A model generated the notes under the pieces. The model had not been told where the DNA came from, did not search any database, and worked only from the letters and a program-made list of their open reading frames with translations. 64,000 nt of DNA. It comes from Pyropia haitanensis (Eukaryota; Rhodophyta; Bangiophyceae; Bangiales; Bangiaceae). The position numbers and the translations under genes are program-made. The DNA lies in NCBI GenBank assembly GCA_008729055.1, contig SDUX01000002.1, forward strand, positions 1,182,496 to 1,246,495, in the 5' to 3' direction. This document shows positions 10,539 to 21,262 of this stretch, one piece after another (positions within the stretch are counted from its first letter, which is position 1; each line of letters opens with the position of its first letter).

Positions 10539-12299
10539 TCACCTCCGCAGCGCCACCGCCGCGGCGACCACCAGTAGCACCAGCAGCATGGCCACGACAC
10601 GCTGCCATCCCGCTGCGGCGTCCTCATCCGCCTCGCGTGCGAGCGCCACGGGCGTACCCGACCGGACCACGCCCGCCGCGGCGGGCCGCTGCGCGTCGGG
10701 CATGGCGAGCGCCGTTGCGAGCCAGTTGTTGACAAACATGTTGGGCGCGTCCACCGCCGCCGCCTGCCGCGCCGCCTTGAACCGGCGCAGCGCGTCGCCG
10801 TGGGCGGCCGCCACCCCCGCCGCGGCGCCCGACGGGAACTGCTTGGACCAGTGGATCCGCGCGCCGGGGACGGCTAGCCACTCTGCGGCGATGGCGTCGC
10901 GGAACGCGGGCCAGCCGACCGCCGTCGCGGCGGACAGGATCTCCACGTACACATGGTGGGTGTTGCCCCGGGACGCAGCCGGTGCGTACGACGGCGCCAG
11001 CAGCGCCGCGGACGAGCGCACAAAGCGGGCCTCCATGGCGAGCGTCAGAGGGCACCGGCCATCGGCGTGCTCGGCTGCCACCCGGCGGGTGACGGACGTC
11101 CACATGGCGGAGAAGGCCGCCCACGAGGCCTCGTCGGTGAGAGGAACCGCCACCTCAAACGACACCACTTTGAACGAGTCAATGTGCGCCTGGTAGTGGA
11201 TTGCGTGTGGCACCCGCTCGACCATCCGCTGCGGGAAGAGCTTGATGGTGTGAAAGCCGAGCGAGTAGAACGCCGGCACCAGCAGCGGGTGGGCAGACAG
11301 GATGGTGCGGTGGGTCCAGTCGGACAGGCGCATCTGCCACGCCTGCATGGCGGTCAAGGCGGCGCGCACGGCGGGCGCGCCGTGTGTCACCTCCTCGGTC
11401 GTCTCGTTAAAGACGCGGAGCCACAGGTCATCGGCGGCGGGGGTCCACGCGCACCCCGCTCCGAGGGTGTGGTAGTACCGGTTGAAGGGCATCCAAAACA
11501 GCTCCACACCGGTAGACCGCTCGACGACGTGCCGCAGGCGGGCCAGTTTCTTTTCTTGTGCCACCCCATCATCGGTTGGCGTCGCGAAGTAGTCGCCTTG
11601 CGGCCGAAAGTGGTTCTCCACCGCGATGTTGGCCATCGCCCGCAGCCGCAGCGTAATGTCGTAGATGACGCCCCAGGTGCCAAGGTTGCACCGCACCGCC
11701 GCCCAGGTGTCTGTGTCGCAGCTGTCCTCGGAAAAGACCCGTGCCACCCCATCTGCGTCGACAATGGTCATGGCGACCACATAGTCCGAGACGGTGCCCT
11801 CGGTCCAGCCCGTGCCGTGGCACGCCGCGTTGACAATCCCCGCGTACGTGACCGTGTCGAGAATGACGTTGGACGCCACAAACAACCCCGTCTCAAGCTG
11901 CAGGGGGATGAGGTCGGCGGTGGTCACCCCGGCCTGGACCGTCACGGTGCGGGCGTCCGCGTCAAAGGCGGTGACCGACTTGAGGCGGGACACGTCAAGC
12001 AGCACGTCCCCATCGTCGACAAAGACGTCGGACCAGGTGTGGGCTCGTGCCACCGCTCGCACCCGCTGGCCGGCCGCCCGCGCGTCGCGCACGGCGGCTT
12101 GGATGTCGGCCAAGCAGGAGACGGCAACCACCCGGCCGGGCGTGCGGGTGCGGGTGCCCGACCAGTTGGAAAAGGTTGGGGGAGAGGGGGTCGCGGGCGT
12201 AGAGGCGGATGAGGGGGGGGGGGCGGACGGGCGGGGGGGCGCTGTCCGCTGCCCGCAGCGACAAGGCCGGACCGAGTTCAACAGCCCGGCAGCGGTCAT
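10539..12299 (-). CDS. FAD-dependent sugar-1,4-lactone oxidase (ALO/GULO/GLDH family)
   Basis: A 586-residue intronless protein of the D-arabinono/L-gulono/L-galactono-lactone oxidase family, which performs the last step of ascorbate-type synthesis. The ATG at 12299 leaves a short Pro/Ser-rich leader before FSNWSGTRT, where family members begin. Residues ~60-230 form the FAD-binding (PCMH) half: QRVRAVARAHTWSD, then NAACHGTG and DYVVAMTIVDADG. His87 occupies the place where animal and fungal enzymes attach FAD covalently; plant GLDH has Leu there. ELFWMPFN and the HWSK motif (483-486) mark the substrate half. The C-terminus ends in one hydrophobic helix (~566-583) followed by RR, suggesting a tail-anchored enzyme. 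The substrate (gulono-, galactono- or arabinono-lactone) and electron acceptor cannot be read from sequence. No mitochondrial presequence is obvious. Confidence 0.85.
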   Translation of the reverse strand: MTAAGLLNSVRPCRCGQRTAPPRPSAPPPSSASTPATPSPPTFSNWSGTRTRTPGRVVAVSCLADIQAAVRDARAAGQRVRAVARAHTWSDVFVDDGDVLLDVSRLKSVTAFDADARTVTVQAGVTTADLIPLQLETGLFVASNVILDTVTYAGIVNAACHGTGWTEGTVSDYVVAMTIVDADGVARVFSEDSCDTDTWAAVRCNLGTWGVIYDITLRLRAMANIAVENHFRPQGDYFATPTDDGVAQEKKLARLRHVVERSTGVELFWMPFNRYYHTLGAGCAWTPAADDLWLRVFNETTEEVTHGAPAVRAALTAMQAWQMRLSDWTHRTILSAHPLLVPAFYSLGFHTIKLFPQRMVERVPHAIHYQAHIDSFKVVSFEVAVPLTDEASWAAFSAMWTSVTRRVAAEHADGRCPLTLAMEARFVRSSAALLAPSYAPAASRGNTHHVYVEILSAATAVGWPAFRDAIAAEWLAVPGARIHWSKQFPSGAAAGVAAAHGDALRRFKAARQAAAVDAPNMFVNNWLATALAMPDAQRPAAAGVVRSGTPVALAREADEDAAAGWQRVVAMLLVLLVVAAAVALRR

Positions 12300-15200
12300 A
12301 GTCTTGTGAATCCCGGTCTGCTTGTGGGGGGGAGAAGAGAGCAGTGCAAGGTCAGGGGAAAGCGCAGGGGAGGATGGCGCTGACCGTCTTTGGCGCGGGC
12401 GCGTGGCGGTGGGGAAGAGTTGACCAGACTGGAGGGGCAGGGTGGCGTACGTGGTGGTGGCGACGTCGCACTTGAAACAGACGAGGGCGGCCGTGGTGGG
12501 GATGGTCCTATGGCACAGGGGATGGGGGCGTGAACGGGGTGAGCGGGAAGAAGAAGCACGAGCCACGCGACTGCCGTGGGATGGGGGACGAAGCAGTCCG
12601 CCAGCCCCCCGCTGTGGTTTCGTCCGCGTTTTGTTTTTTAAGTCCCCTCCCATCCCTCGCCATCCTAACAGTAGCTGTGCGAGTGCCGCCGGCCGCGAAC
12701 CGCCGCCCCCCAAGGCCTCGGCCGCCGCACGCGGTCGGCACACGCCCGAGGGACACCTTGTACGAGGCGGCCGGGGGGGGGGGGGGCAGCGCCCCGACCC
12801 CCCTCTGCGGGACCGCCGTGTGGGGCGAGCGAAAAGCACCCCCTTCCACCGCGGTGGCAGCGACGTTGCAGAGTCAAAGCTGCTGCTGCAGCCAGCAAAC
12901 GGCCGGCTGGTGGCCAGCAGGGTTTGAGCTCGGTGCCCCGCCCTACGGACTTTCCCCGCCAGAGCCAACCCCGGGCGCATGCATCCGCCCGCCAGACCTC
13001 TGCGGGCGGCTGCGGTGGCCGTACTGCCAGAGCTGGGCCAAGACGCCCACCACACTAACCACCCCCCCCCCGAGTCCCCTACACTTGCTGGTCTCCCACG
13101 TATTGCCAGAAGGCGCTGCCACGGCTGGCCGGCTTCTCACGTGGGGACCATGGGAGAGGCACGAGTCTCGGCGAGAGATGGCTGGGAGGACACACCCGCG
13201 GGAGTTTGCCACTTCCCACCTCCTTTCTCGAAATGGCCCTCTTGCACAGCAAGGAGAACTCAAGGGCAACGAGGAGGTGGGTGGTAGGGGGGGACGACTG
13301 TTGACGTTCCCGCCGGGACCTGCCTGATGCGCACGGCGAGTGGTGGCGACTGCGGGGTGTGTCTGCGGCGACGACAACGGCGATATACCCTAAGAACGTT
13401 CGCAGCCCTGTGCATGACGGCCACGACTGGGGGAGGATACTGCGGGACAGCTCACGGCCTTGGGGAAGATTGCAGGCGGAAGGGGGGGAGTGTCGGGGGT
13501 CTGAGCGCATTCCAATCGTAGCTCGCCACGCGCCTTCAGAGGGCGACTCCAGTCAGCTGGCTGCAGCTGGAAGGGGAGCTGCAGATGCGGGGTCTGTGCC
13601 ACTAGACCGTGCCGGGAGGGAGGGATGAGGCTGGATGTGACGGGGTTTGTGTAGGACGCAAGGGGCTGGCCAAGCCGACGGGGCGGGGTGGCACAGCCGT
13701 CGGCCGCCGCGCCACACTGCGTGGGTGAAGGGCGGGGGGGGGGTTGTCGTGGCGGCGACATCATGCCGCCGCCGCCAAATACGCCATCATACCCCGCTGG
13801 CGGCACGGGGGTGGCAGGCGGGGGAGGAGAGCGCGTGCTGCCGGGGATTGCTGCGGTGGAGGGAGCATGAGCGGCCAGTGAATTTGACGCGCCCCACACC
13901 GGTTTTGCCGTCCGTTCCGCTCCCCCTCCACCCCACCGTCGTGGACGTCGGACTCCCCTGGTGCTCTGCCTCCCCCCCGATGTCCATGTTATCAGGCCAA
14001 CGCTCTTGCGTCTGCCTATCGCGGCGTAAGTGGATGGTCGGTGTGCGTCCGGCAGGGAGCTCCCCGAGGTGACCGAGTGGGAATGGCTGCCGGCGGCCGC
14101 CACCAATTTGCACCGCGAAGGAGGCTGGCAGGAGGGGGGGGGGCGACGGCGGGCCGGGCGGTGTCTCGCTGAATGGGGGACGTGTGTGGCACGAGAATAA
14201 GCCTGTCACGCGGTACCACACGGTGAAGGCACACACATGACGCAATATGGCCTCTGCAAGGGGGGCAGGACACGTTGTTCCAGGAACAATGCCGAAGTAA
14301 TCCTCCTGGATCCTGCCAGATCCGGTGCGGATGAGCACAGGGAGACACGCATGGCCATGATTGCGTCTGCCGCATTCGGTCTGTCCTCCGTGGCCGTGCG
14401 GCAGGAGAACACGAGATATGACATTGGGCCATGCCAGGTAGCGGTGGAACCACGAGGGTCCGTACCACGAGACGGCCGTCGTGGAAGTGTAGAAAGCAAA
14501 CTGGTCGGTGGCTCTCCCAAAGGCAGGCGTCCACCAAATGCTCTCCAGCACGGCGACGGTAGCCAATCAATTCGAAGCGATCCGACCAAAAAGGGTTGAA
14601 GAAGATCGACTAAAACTTGGGAGCTGCAACGGAGATGCCCATGTTCCCGGCTGCAGTGGGGCTCTGAGGCGGTACACAGTAGGGCTGCGAAACCGTATAG
14701 CAGTCGCACGTATCCTGCACGTGTTTGGCCGGGTCATATCTGCGACGAGGAGCGCTGATACGCAGGCAGGAGACAGCACCCTGGTCCCTCTCGCCTCACC
14801 AGCCGCCTCTCGAAATGGCCGCCACCGTGTGCGCGCGGACAGAGTCCAACACGCCTGTCCAAGCTTCAAGCAGCATGGGGGCCCACAAGAGGTAGCAGCG
14901 CATGCCATGGAACCTTTTCACGGACCGTCGCTGCGGGTGACGCACTTTCGCTGGTGTGCCTCGCGGGGCTTGGCCGCCGCCGCCGCCCTCCGCAGCCGTT
15001 GGCGGCGGCGGCGCCGCCCGTCGCCGCCGCCGCCGCCGCCGCCGCCGCCCTTTGCCGTCGCCGCCACCGCCGCCGCCCACATGGCTCCACGCTGGCGCAC
15101 AGGGGCGCGTGAGACCGCCGTGGCTGGCGAGGCGGCCTGCCGCCGTGATTGAAGGCTGGCGCGCACGGATGCCGATGGTTCCTCCTTGCGGGGGGCACCA

Positions 15201-16546
15201 CCATGCCTCTCTGAGCGGCTACGGTCCAGGGTGGGTGGTGCATGATGGGTGTTCATCCACGAGAGTTTGCCTCTGGTCCGTGCGCCCCGCGCAGGAATAC
15301 TCTCCGTCGCGTCCAGAGACAAGCTTCTCCGCTGTGACCGGGTTGCCTTTGCCGCGAGACTGTGGGTGGGCGGTCCAGACGACACTTGACTTCCATGCGC
15401 AACAGGACCACGGTTGCGGTGGCCTTGCCTGCCGCGGGCCCAAGAGTCCCGACAAAGGGGCACTGTCATGAGTTGTTGCTGAGCTGTTGGCCAGGCGTTG
15501 GCCGCCGCCAACACTGGCTCTTGTCTGGAGCTGCGCTGCCGCACCCCCTCAAGAATCAAACCGTCCCTGAGGCGTGGCTTGGCCCTGGGCGCGGCCGCCG
15601 TCTGCTGGAAGCACATGGAGAAAGCCTGTCGTGTTCCAGGGCGATATTGACCCTCTGTCTCCTCGAGACAAGACGAGGTCCCGAGACTATCTCTTGCTGC
15701 TATCAACTATTCCATGCGATGTCAGTACGCGATGGGGAAGTGTGCATGCGCTTCCGACACTTGCACCAGTTATGTAGCTATTTTCGAAAGTGCATCCGTC
15801 AAGTGGCAAGCGATTGACGTTTTTTTTGATTGACTGAAGCTGGATTGAATGAGAGATGTATTTGAGAACAAGTATATTGGTGCAGAATAGTGCCCGCCGG
15901 ACTTTTGCAACAGTGCGGTACAGGTGAGCAGAAGTGATTGGTCACGCTGAGCTCTGCGGAATGTAATGGCCAGTCACGCGTTTCATCGACGCTCAGCCAC
16001 ACACCGAGCACCGCCTGTGACAGGCGTAGCCGTCGTACGGCTGTCAGCACCCTCGAACGGAACACCGGAATATTGCCCAACTTGTGCCGCGGCCGCCTGT
16101 GCGTCGCACCGAGCCCTCCCACGCGTCCGACGTCGGCTGCGCAGCGCGCGGATGCAGTGGCGGCGTGCATCGGCCGTCCCTCCTCTGGCCGCCTTCTGCG
16201 CGGCCGTGTCACACTTGGGGTGACAAGCGCCGTCGGCGGCCGCGCTTTGGTGGTGAGCGTGCCAGCTAGGGGGGGGGGGGGGGGCGCGGCACGAGGCCGC
16301 CGACTGCTGCTGCTGCTACTTTTCCCTGTGGGCGTCGTTGCCACGTCCCCACCCGAGCCACCCGGGCGTTGCGTCGGCACGCGCGGGCGGTCGGCGGCAG
16401 CTTGCCGACGCACGCGATCCGGTTGCTGGCGGTGGGGGTCACTGCTCGCCCCGGGCCGCCCCCGTTCATGCTTGTGTCGGCGCCTCTTTGTGCCTGACAA
16501 CGGACGCCCGTTGCGGTTGACGACCGGGGCGGGAGGGACGTGAGCC
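12300..16546. other. 4.2 kb spacer, no assignable gene
   Basis: Lies between the divergently transcribed lactone oxidase and Bfr1-like genes and must hold both promoters. A region near 14206-14566 on the minus strand has coding-like codon choice in two successive frames (ESIWWTPAFGRATDQFAFY, then RITSALFLEQRVLPP), but no domain and no clean splice. It may be a decayed gene or transposon. Short GGC/GCC runs lie near 15000-15070 and a G run at about 16269-16282. Confidence 0.4.
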
Positions 16547-18667
16547 ATGGCGGACGCGGAGACGCCTGTGGCCCAGCCGGTGGCGGCGCTCAACGAGGTG
16601 GGCGATACGACGGCGGCAGCCGAGGCGGAATCGACGCCCGAGTCGGCCGCGGTGCCGGCCACTGGCGGGGGTGAGGACGCGAAGAAGGCGGCCGGGCCCG
16701 CGGCTGGGGCGGCCCGTGCGCCCGCGCCGCGTAAGAAGCCGCCGCAGCGCGAGCTGGTCATCCCTGACGAGCCGGTGAAGCGGTACCCCGAGCCCGCCAA
16801 GGCGGAGCTGGAGGCCAAGTTGGAGCCCCTTCGCGCGCAGGTAGCGGAGGCCCGGGCCAAGCTGGACGCCGCCATTACGCACTCCAAGGCCCGCAAGGCG
16901 GTGCTGGAGAGCCATGAGGGGTCCATCTCGGCCGCCCGCAAGGCCCACAAGGGTCTCCAGGAGGCCCTCAACGCCAAGTTTGCCGCCAAGAAGGTTATTA
17001 CGGACCAGATTGCGACGCTGCGCACGCAGGAGCAGGCGACGCGGCGCGGCGGTGGGTCGGGCGGCGGGTCGGGTATCGAGTCGTGTCTGCGTGGCCTCAA
17101 GTCGGTCGAGCAGGTGGAGCAGAGGATCCAGGACCTCGAGTACCGCATGCACACCGAGTCGCTGCCGATGGCGGAGGAGAAGAAGTTGATCAACATCATT
17201 GCGTACCTGCGCCACAAGGGCCGCGCCGCCTTGGTCGCTGCCGACGCGGCGAGCGTGAGCCGGGACGAACTGGAGGCGTCTCGCAAGGCGCAGGATGTGC
17301 TCATCAACCAGCTCAAGGCTGCGGTCAATGAGCAGAAGGGTGTCGTTGACGCTGCTTATGCTGCGCGCAACGAAGAGATTGCGCAGCTGCCGGGGGCACC
17401 TCCGCAAACGGGGGACCCCATTGCGGCGCAGAAGAAGCTCATTTCTGAGGCGCAGTCGGCGATGGACGCCGCCCACAAGGCCCACTACGCGGCCCTGAAC
17501 GCGTGGCGCGACAATGAGCGCATCTTCCGCATCCAGGAGGACAACCGTCGGCGCAAGAAGCTGGCCGACCTCAACGCCGCTCGCAACGCTGAGCGCGAGG
17601 CCCGCCGTGCCGAGCGCGAGGCTGAGCTGGCTGAGTACGAGCCCGCTCATCCCTACGCCGCGCAGCTTGCGACCTGCACGAGGCTGATTGTGCACCTGGC
17701 GCCGATGCTGGATAGCCCCGCGGCTACGGCCGAGGCGCTGGCGTCGGTTGCGGCTGAGGACAAGTCTGCCAAGGCTGGCGACGCTCCAACGCTCGGCCTG
17801 CCGGGGGCGACCCGCCAGGGTCTGCGTGTAGTTAAAGTCAACAGTGCCGGCGTGGTGACCGGTAAGAAGGCCGGCGTCGCCGCCCCGCCAGAGGACAAGT
17901 ACTCTGCGTTTGGTAAGGCGGGTGTGGGCAAGAAGGGACGGAAGGGTAAGGGTCGCCGCGGGTCGGAAACTGCCGCGCCCGACGCGGCAGCTGCGGCCAG
18001 CTCGGCGGCTTCGGCTAAGCTCCCTTCCCAATCGATGGAGATCTACGCGGCCTTCACGGTGGTGGAGGTAGAGCCGCCGCTTGTCAAGAGCGATGTGGCG
18101 CCCGCCATCAAGGCCCTGCAGGATAAGCTGGCGTACTTCAAGACCGCGCCGCCGCCGACGCAGCGCGCACCAAAGCAGCAGCAGCCGTTTGGGAGCAGCT
18201 CGGAGAAGCGCGGGGCGTCCAAGAGCGCCGCCGCCGCGTCGCCGCCGTCTGCGAATGGGAACGATGAGCCGCCGCTTGTACTGGGCGCGCCGCTGCCCAG
18301 TGTGCCAATGACGGTGGATGCCAACAAGCCGTCTTTCTCGGACATCATCCGTGGCCGCGCGGCGGCGGCCGCGACGCCTTCCAACGAGTCCCCGACGCCA
18401 GCTGAGGCGGGCGGCGGCGCCGTGCTCCCGGTTGCGGCGCTGCTCGCCACGGACGGTGGCGATGCCGCGGAAGTGGCTTCTGATCCGACGCCTGTGCCCA
18501 CCGATGAACTCCCGAACGGGAGCACGGACGCGTCGGCGGCCGCCCTCACTGCCGCCGCAACACCCGAGAGCATTGTCGATGGCACGGCGGAAGAGGACGC
18601 TGCCACGACGAAGGCGGCCGATGCCCCCAGCACCGATGCAGCCAACCCCGAGGGCGTCACGGCTTGA
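16547..18667 (+). CDS. Bfr1-like coiled-coil, mRNP-associated protein
   Basis: A 706-residue intronless protein starting in a good context (GAGCCATGG). Residues ~55-390 are charged coiled coil. The diagnostic block is GLKSVEQVEQRIQDLEYRM...LPMAEEKKLINIIAYLRHKG at about 183-226. It matches the Bfr1 (nuclear segregation protein) pattern of K-S-V-x-x-I-x-x-L-E, an acidic-lysine run, then L-x-x-I-x-x-L. In yeast, Bfr1 associates with polysomal mRNP complexes at the endoplasmic reticulum. The family has no catalytic domain. A glycine hinge (GGGSGGGSG) interrupts the coil at ~167-176. The C-terminal ~300 residues are Ala/Pro/Thr-rich with a basic KKGRKGKGRRG patch, and are longer than in yeast. It converges with Trm11. 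Role by homology only. Confidence 0.75.
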   Translation: MADAETPVAQPVAALNEVGDTTAAAEAESTPESAAVPATGGGEDAKKAAGPAAGAARAPAPRKKPPQRELVIPDEPVKRYPEPAKAELEAKLEPLRAQVAEARAKLDAAITHSKARKAVLESHEGSISAARKAHKGLQEALNAKFAAKKVITDQIATLRTQEQATRRGGGSGGGSGIESCLRGLKSVEQVEQRIQDLEYRMHTESLPMAEEKKLINIIAYLRHKGRAALVAADAASVSRDELEASRKAQDVLINQLKAAVNEQKGVVDAAYAARNEEIAQLPGAPPQTGDPIAAQKKLISEAQSAMDAAHKAHYAALNAWRDNERIFRIQEDNRRRKKLADLNAARNAEREARRAEREAELAEYEPAHPYAAQLATCTRLIVHLAPMLDSPAATAEALASVAAEDKSAKAGDAPTLGLPGATRQGLRVVKVNSAGVVTGKKAGVAAPPEDKYSAFGKAGVGKKGRKGKGRRGSETAAPDAAAAASSAASAKLPSQSMEIYAAFTVVEVEPPLVKSDVAPAIKALQDKLAYFKTAPPPTQRAPKQQQPFGSSSEKRGASKSAAAASPPSANGNDEPPLVLGAPLPSVPMTVDANKPSFSDIIRGRAAAAATPSNESPTPAEAGGGAVLPVAALLATDGGDAAEVASDPTPVPTDELPNGSTDASAAALTAAATPESIVDGTAEEDAATTKAADAPSTDAANPEGVTA

Positions 18668-19174
18668 TCATTCTCAGGTGTTAGGGTTCCTGATCTCTTC
18701 TTTCTTTTATTTTTTTGGGGGGGACCGAGCAACCTGGTCGGGGGCTGATAGGCGGCGGTGGGCGGCGTGGCGAGCACGGTGACTGCCTTTCGATGGCGAC
18801 GTGCTCTCGGCAGTGTTGTGGATGGTCTAGGCAGACTGCGAGCGTGGATCTCGTGTTGGCTGCTGCTTCCGATTTCCTCGGCATCGCAATGTCCATGGTG
18901 CCTCGTGGGTTGTTGTATCTGCGTTAACGATCTCTTGTGTGTGCATTCTTTTGGTCCTTTTATATGCGTCGCCATTTGCATCCTTTTTTTTTTTTCTTGC
19001 GTGGCCTGCTGCTTGGACGGCGAACGCAAATGGGTGGGTCGGTGTACCGGGCGCCCACTCATGTACGACGTATCGTACCTTCTCGCCACGATGTTGGCTC
19101 CTCGTCGATCGCCGCCCGCACACGGATCCCCTGCAGTCCACCGGCAGTCCACCGGCCTGCACCTGCACGCGGCC
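18668..19174. other. Convergent 3' intergenic region
   Basis: 507 bp separate the stop codons of the Bfr1-like (+) and Trm11 (-) genes, so both 3' UTRs lie here. T-rich stretches at about 18700-18715 and 18985-19000 (in plus-strand terms) are compatible with 3'-end signals. No gene seen. Confidence 0.5.
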
Positions 19175-21262
19175 TTAGCGGTTCGTGGACAAGGCAGGCA
19201 CGGCAGCTGCGGTGCCCGCAGTGACGTCTGTCGCCGTCACCGCTGTCGCACGCGCCGCTGCCGCGAGCGGCCGGGCCGGCGGCGCCCCCCCCCGGCCGTC
19301 CCTTCTCCTCGCCGCCCCTTTCTTGACGTGCACGGCGGCGCCATCCACCGGCCGCCGCGGGAGCGCGTCCTCGAGCCGGTCCGCCACCCCAAACACCTTG
19401 GCCGCCAAATTGGCGTGCGCCGGCACGTGCGTGCGGCGGGGCAGCGGCACCGCCCGCGGGTCTACTGGCACCGCCGCGTGGCCCGACGCAGCTGCCGTCG
19501 CGGCGGTAGCGCCCACGGCGCCGCCCGGCGGCGCTGCCTCGTCAGGCAGCCGCTCCATGGTGATGAGCCGCCGCGACATCTTGGACGACAGCGGCTGCTC
19601 ACAGTTGGCGACCAGCCGCAGCAGCGGGTGGACGGGCACGTCGGCGGGCGCGTACTCGTCTGGCACCGTCGGCAGCCAGTAGACGAGGCGGCCGCCCGGC
19701 ACCAGCGCGGCGGCGGCGGCGTGGAGGAGGTGGTGGAGGAAGTCGTCAAACGCGACGCGCACCGTCGCGGGCGCAAACGGCCGCGGCGGGCCGGGCCGGC
19801 CCGCGGCGGCCGCCGACGCAGCGGCCGCGTCGGCGGCAAACGCGCGGCTGCCCTCGCGGATGCCGTACGGCGGGTCACAGATGACCGCGTGGACGACGCC
19901 GCCGGCGGGCCACCGCCACGCCGGGCACAGCACGTCCATCCGCACCGCGTCGAGGGCGGGGGGCAGGCCGTACTGCTCAAAGTTGGACGCCATATCCACC
20001 GCCACCTCCTTCCCCGTCAGCGCCTTGAGGCTGAGGTCCGACGCGAACACCGCCGCGCCGCGCGTGGCGGCCGCGACCAGGCACGAGCCCGTCCCAGCAA
20101 ACGGGTCGAGGACGACCGTGTCGCGGCGGACGAGGCCGAGGTTGGCCATGATAAAGGACAGCGCCGCGTCCATGGCGGTCGGCCCAATGTAGGACCGCCG
20201 CTTGAGCGAGTAGTCGTCGCAGACGCGGGCGCAGCCGCGGCCGACGAGGCGCGCCAGGAGCACCTGCGACAGAGGGGGGGGGGTGGCGTCTGCCGCCGCG
20301 TCGGTGGCCGGCCCAGCGACGGCCGCCGCCGGCGGTGACGGCGGGGACATCCCCATCCCCGCCGGCGCTTCCCCAGCCGGCTCAGCGGACGCGGCAGCGG
20401 CCGCCCCTGTCGGTGGGGGGCGGCGGCCGCCCAGCGGCGCACCGTCCTCGAGCACCCATACCTCCACGTCGGGGGCCTTCATGCGGACGCGCCCGCCAAA
20501 GCGGCTGAGCACCGGCCGGAAGTGCTCAAAGCGGGCGAGCTGGTCGTCCGGGGTGAGGGTCCGGCCAAAGCACTCGCACACACACTTGAAGGTGGGCGCC
20601 GCGCCGCCGCCGCCGCCCGCCGACGTCAGCAGCCCACCGTAGGCGGCGGCGCGCGCGTCGGCCGCGGCGACCGCCCGCGCGACCGCCTCGCCAATCGCCC
20701 CGCCGTGCGCGATGGGCGCGAGGATGGCGCGGACGAGGACGCAGCGGCTCGACACGGCGGCGGCCTCGGCCTCGTCGGCCAGGTGCACGTAGTAAAAGAC
20801 CTCCCCCTGCGGCGCCAGCCGCGCCGCGCGGCCGGCGCGGTCCGCGGCGGCAGCCGCCGCCCAGCTGGGGAGGGTGCGGATGGTGGGCGTCAGCCGCAGG
20901 GGGGGGTACGCACCCCGCCGCCGCCGCCGCCGCCGCCGCCGCTGCTGTCGGCAGCCACCGCCGCCACCGCGGCGTGACGGCGCAGCGCCGTTGCCCGCCG
21001 CCGCGGCTGCTGCCGCGGCAGCAGCCGCCGCCGCGGCCTCGGCGGCAGCGGCGACGGCCAACGGGTGGGCGCCAGCGTCGGCGCCCGCCAGTGGCCCCAC
21101 GGCGGCTGCCTCTGCAGCGGCTGCTGCCGCGTCGGCGGCCGCGTCGGCCGCGTCGAGGCGGTAGGCCGGGTCCGCGACGCGGCGGACCGCCTCGACGGCG
21201 GCGCGGAACTCGGCGACACGAAAGTCGGGGTGGACGCCCCGGAAGCAGATGAGGAAGAGCAT
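19175..21262 (-). CDS. TRMT11: tRNA (guanine(10)-N2)-methyltransferase catalytic subunit, Trm11/TRMT11
   Basis: Methylates N2 of G10 in tRNA with SAM; in other eukaryotes it works as a heterodimer with Trm112. The ATG at 21262 gives 695 residues beginning MLFLICFRGVHPDFRVAEF, which aligns with the start of the family's N-terminal THUMP region. SAM-binding motif I is DPFAGTG (386-392), preceded by RRSYIGPTAMDAALSFIMAN. The catalytic N/D-P-P-Y motif is DPPYGIREGSR (463-473). RLVYWLPTVPDEY and SKMSRRLITMERL are late family blocks. Human TRMT11 is about 463 residues; the excess comes from an Ala/Arg-rich insert at ~45-110, a second insert near 300-350 and a basic Ala-rich tail after ~600. No intron and no frame break, even across a 10-base G run at about 20275. 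Confidence 0.93.
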   Translation of the reverse strand: MLFLICFRGVHPDFRVAEFRAAVEAVRRVADPAYRLDAADAAADAAAAAAEAAAVGPLAGADAGAHPLAVAAAAEAAAAAAAAAAAAAAGNGAAPSRRGGGGGCRQQRRRRRRRRRGAYPPLRLTPTIRTLPSWAAAAAADRAGRAARLAPQGEVFYYVHLADEAEAAAVSSRCVLVRAILAPIAHGGAIGEAVARAVAAADARAAAYGGLLTSAGGGGGAAPTFKCVCECFGRTLTPDDQLARFEHFRPVLSRFGGRVRMKAPDVEVWVLEDGAPLGGRRPPPTGAAAAASAEPAGEAPAGMGMSPPSPPAAAVAGPATDAAADATPPPLSQVLLARLVGRGCARVCDDYSLKRRSYIGPTAMDAALSFIMANLGLVRRDTVVLDPFAGTGSCLVAAATRGAAVFASDLSLKALTGKEVAVDMASNFEQYGLPPALDAVRMDVLCPAWRWPAGGVVHAVICDPPYGIREGSRAFAADAAAASAAAAGRPGPPRPFAPATVRVAFDDFLHHLLHAAAAALVPGGRLVYWLPTVPDEYAPADVPVHPLLRLVANCEQPLSSKMSRRLITMERLPDEAAPPGGAVGATAATAAASGHAAVPVDPRAVPLPRRTHVPAHANLAAKVFGVADRLEDALPRRPVDGAAVHVKKGAARRRDGRGGAPPARPLAAAARATAVTATDVTAGTAAAVPALSTNR

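Noticed and set aside
12300..13055. N-terminal extension of the lactone oxidase frame to 838 residues
   Set aside because: The extra residues do not resemble the family or a targeting peptide, and the ATG at 12299 precedes the family start closely.
13787..14709. Minus-strand frames with coding-like codons (ESIWWTPAFG, RITSALFLEQRV)
   Set aside because: They need a frame change with no homopolymer or splice site to explain it, and show no domain; possibly a decayed gene.
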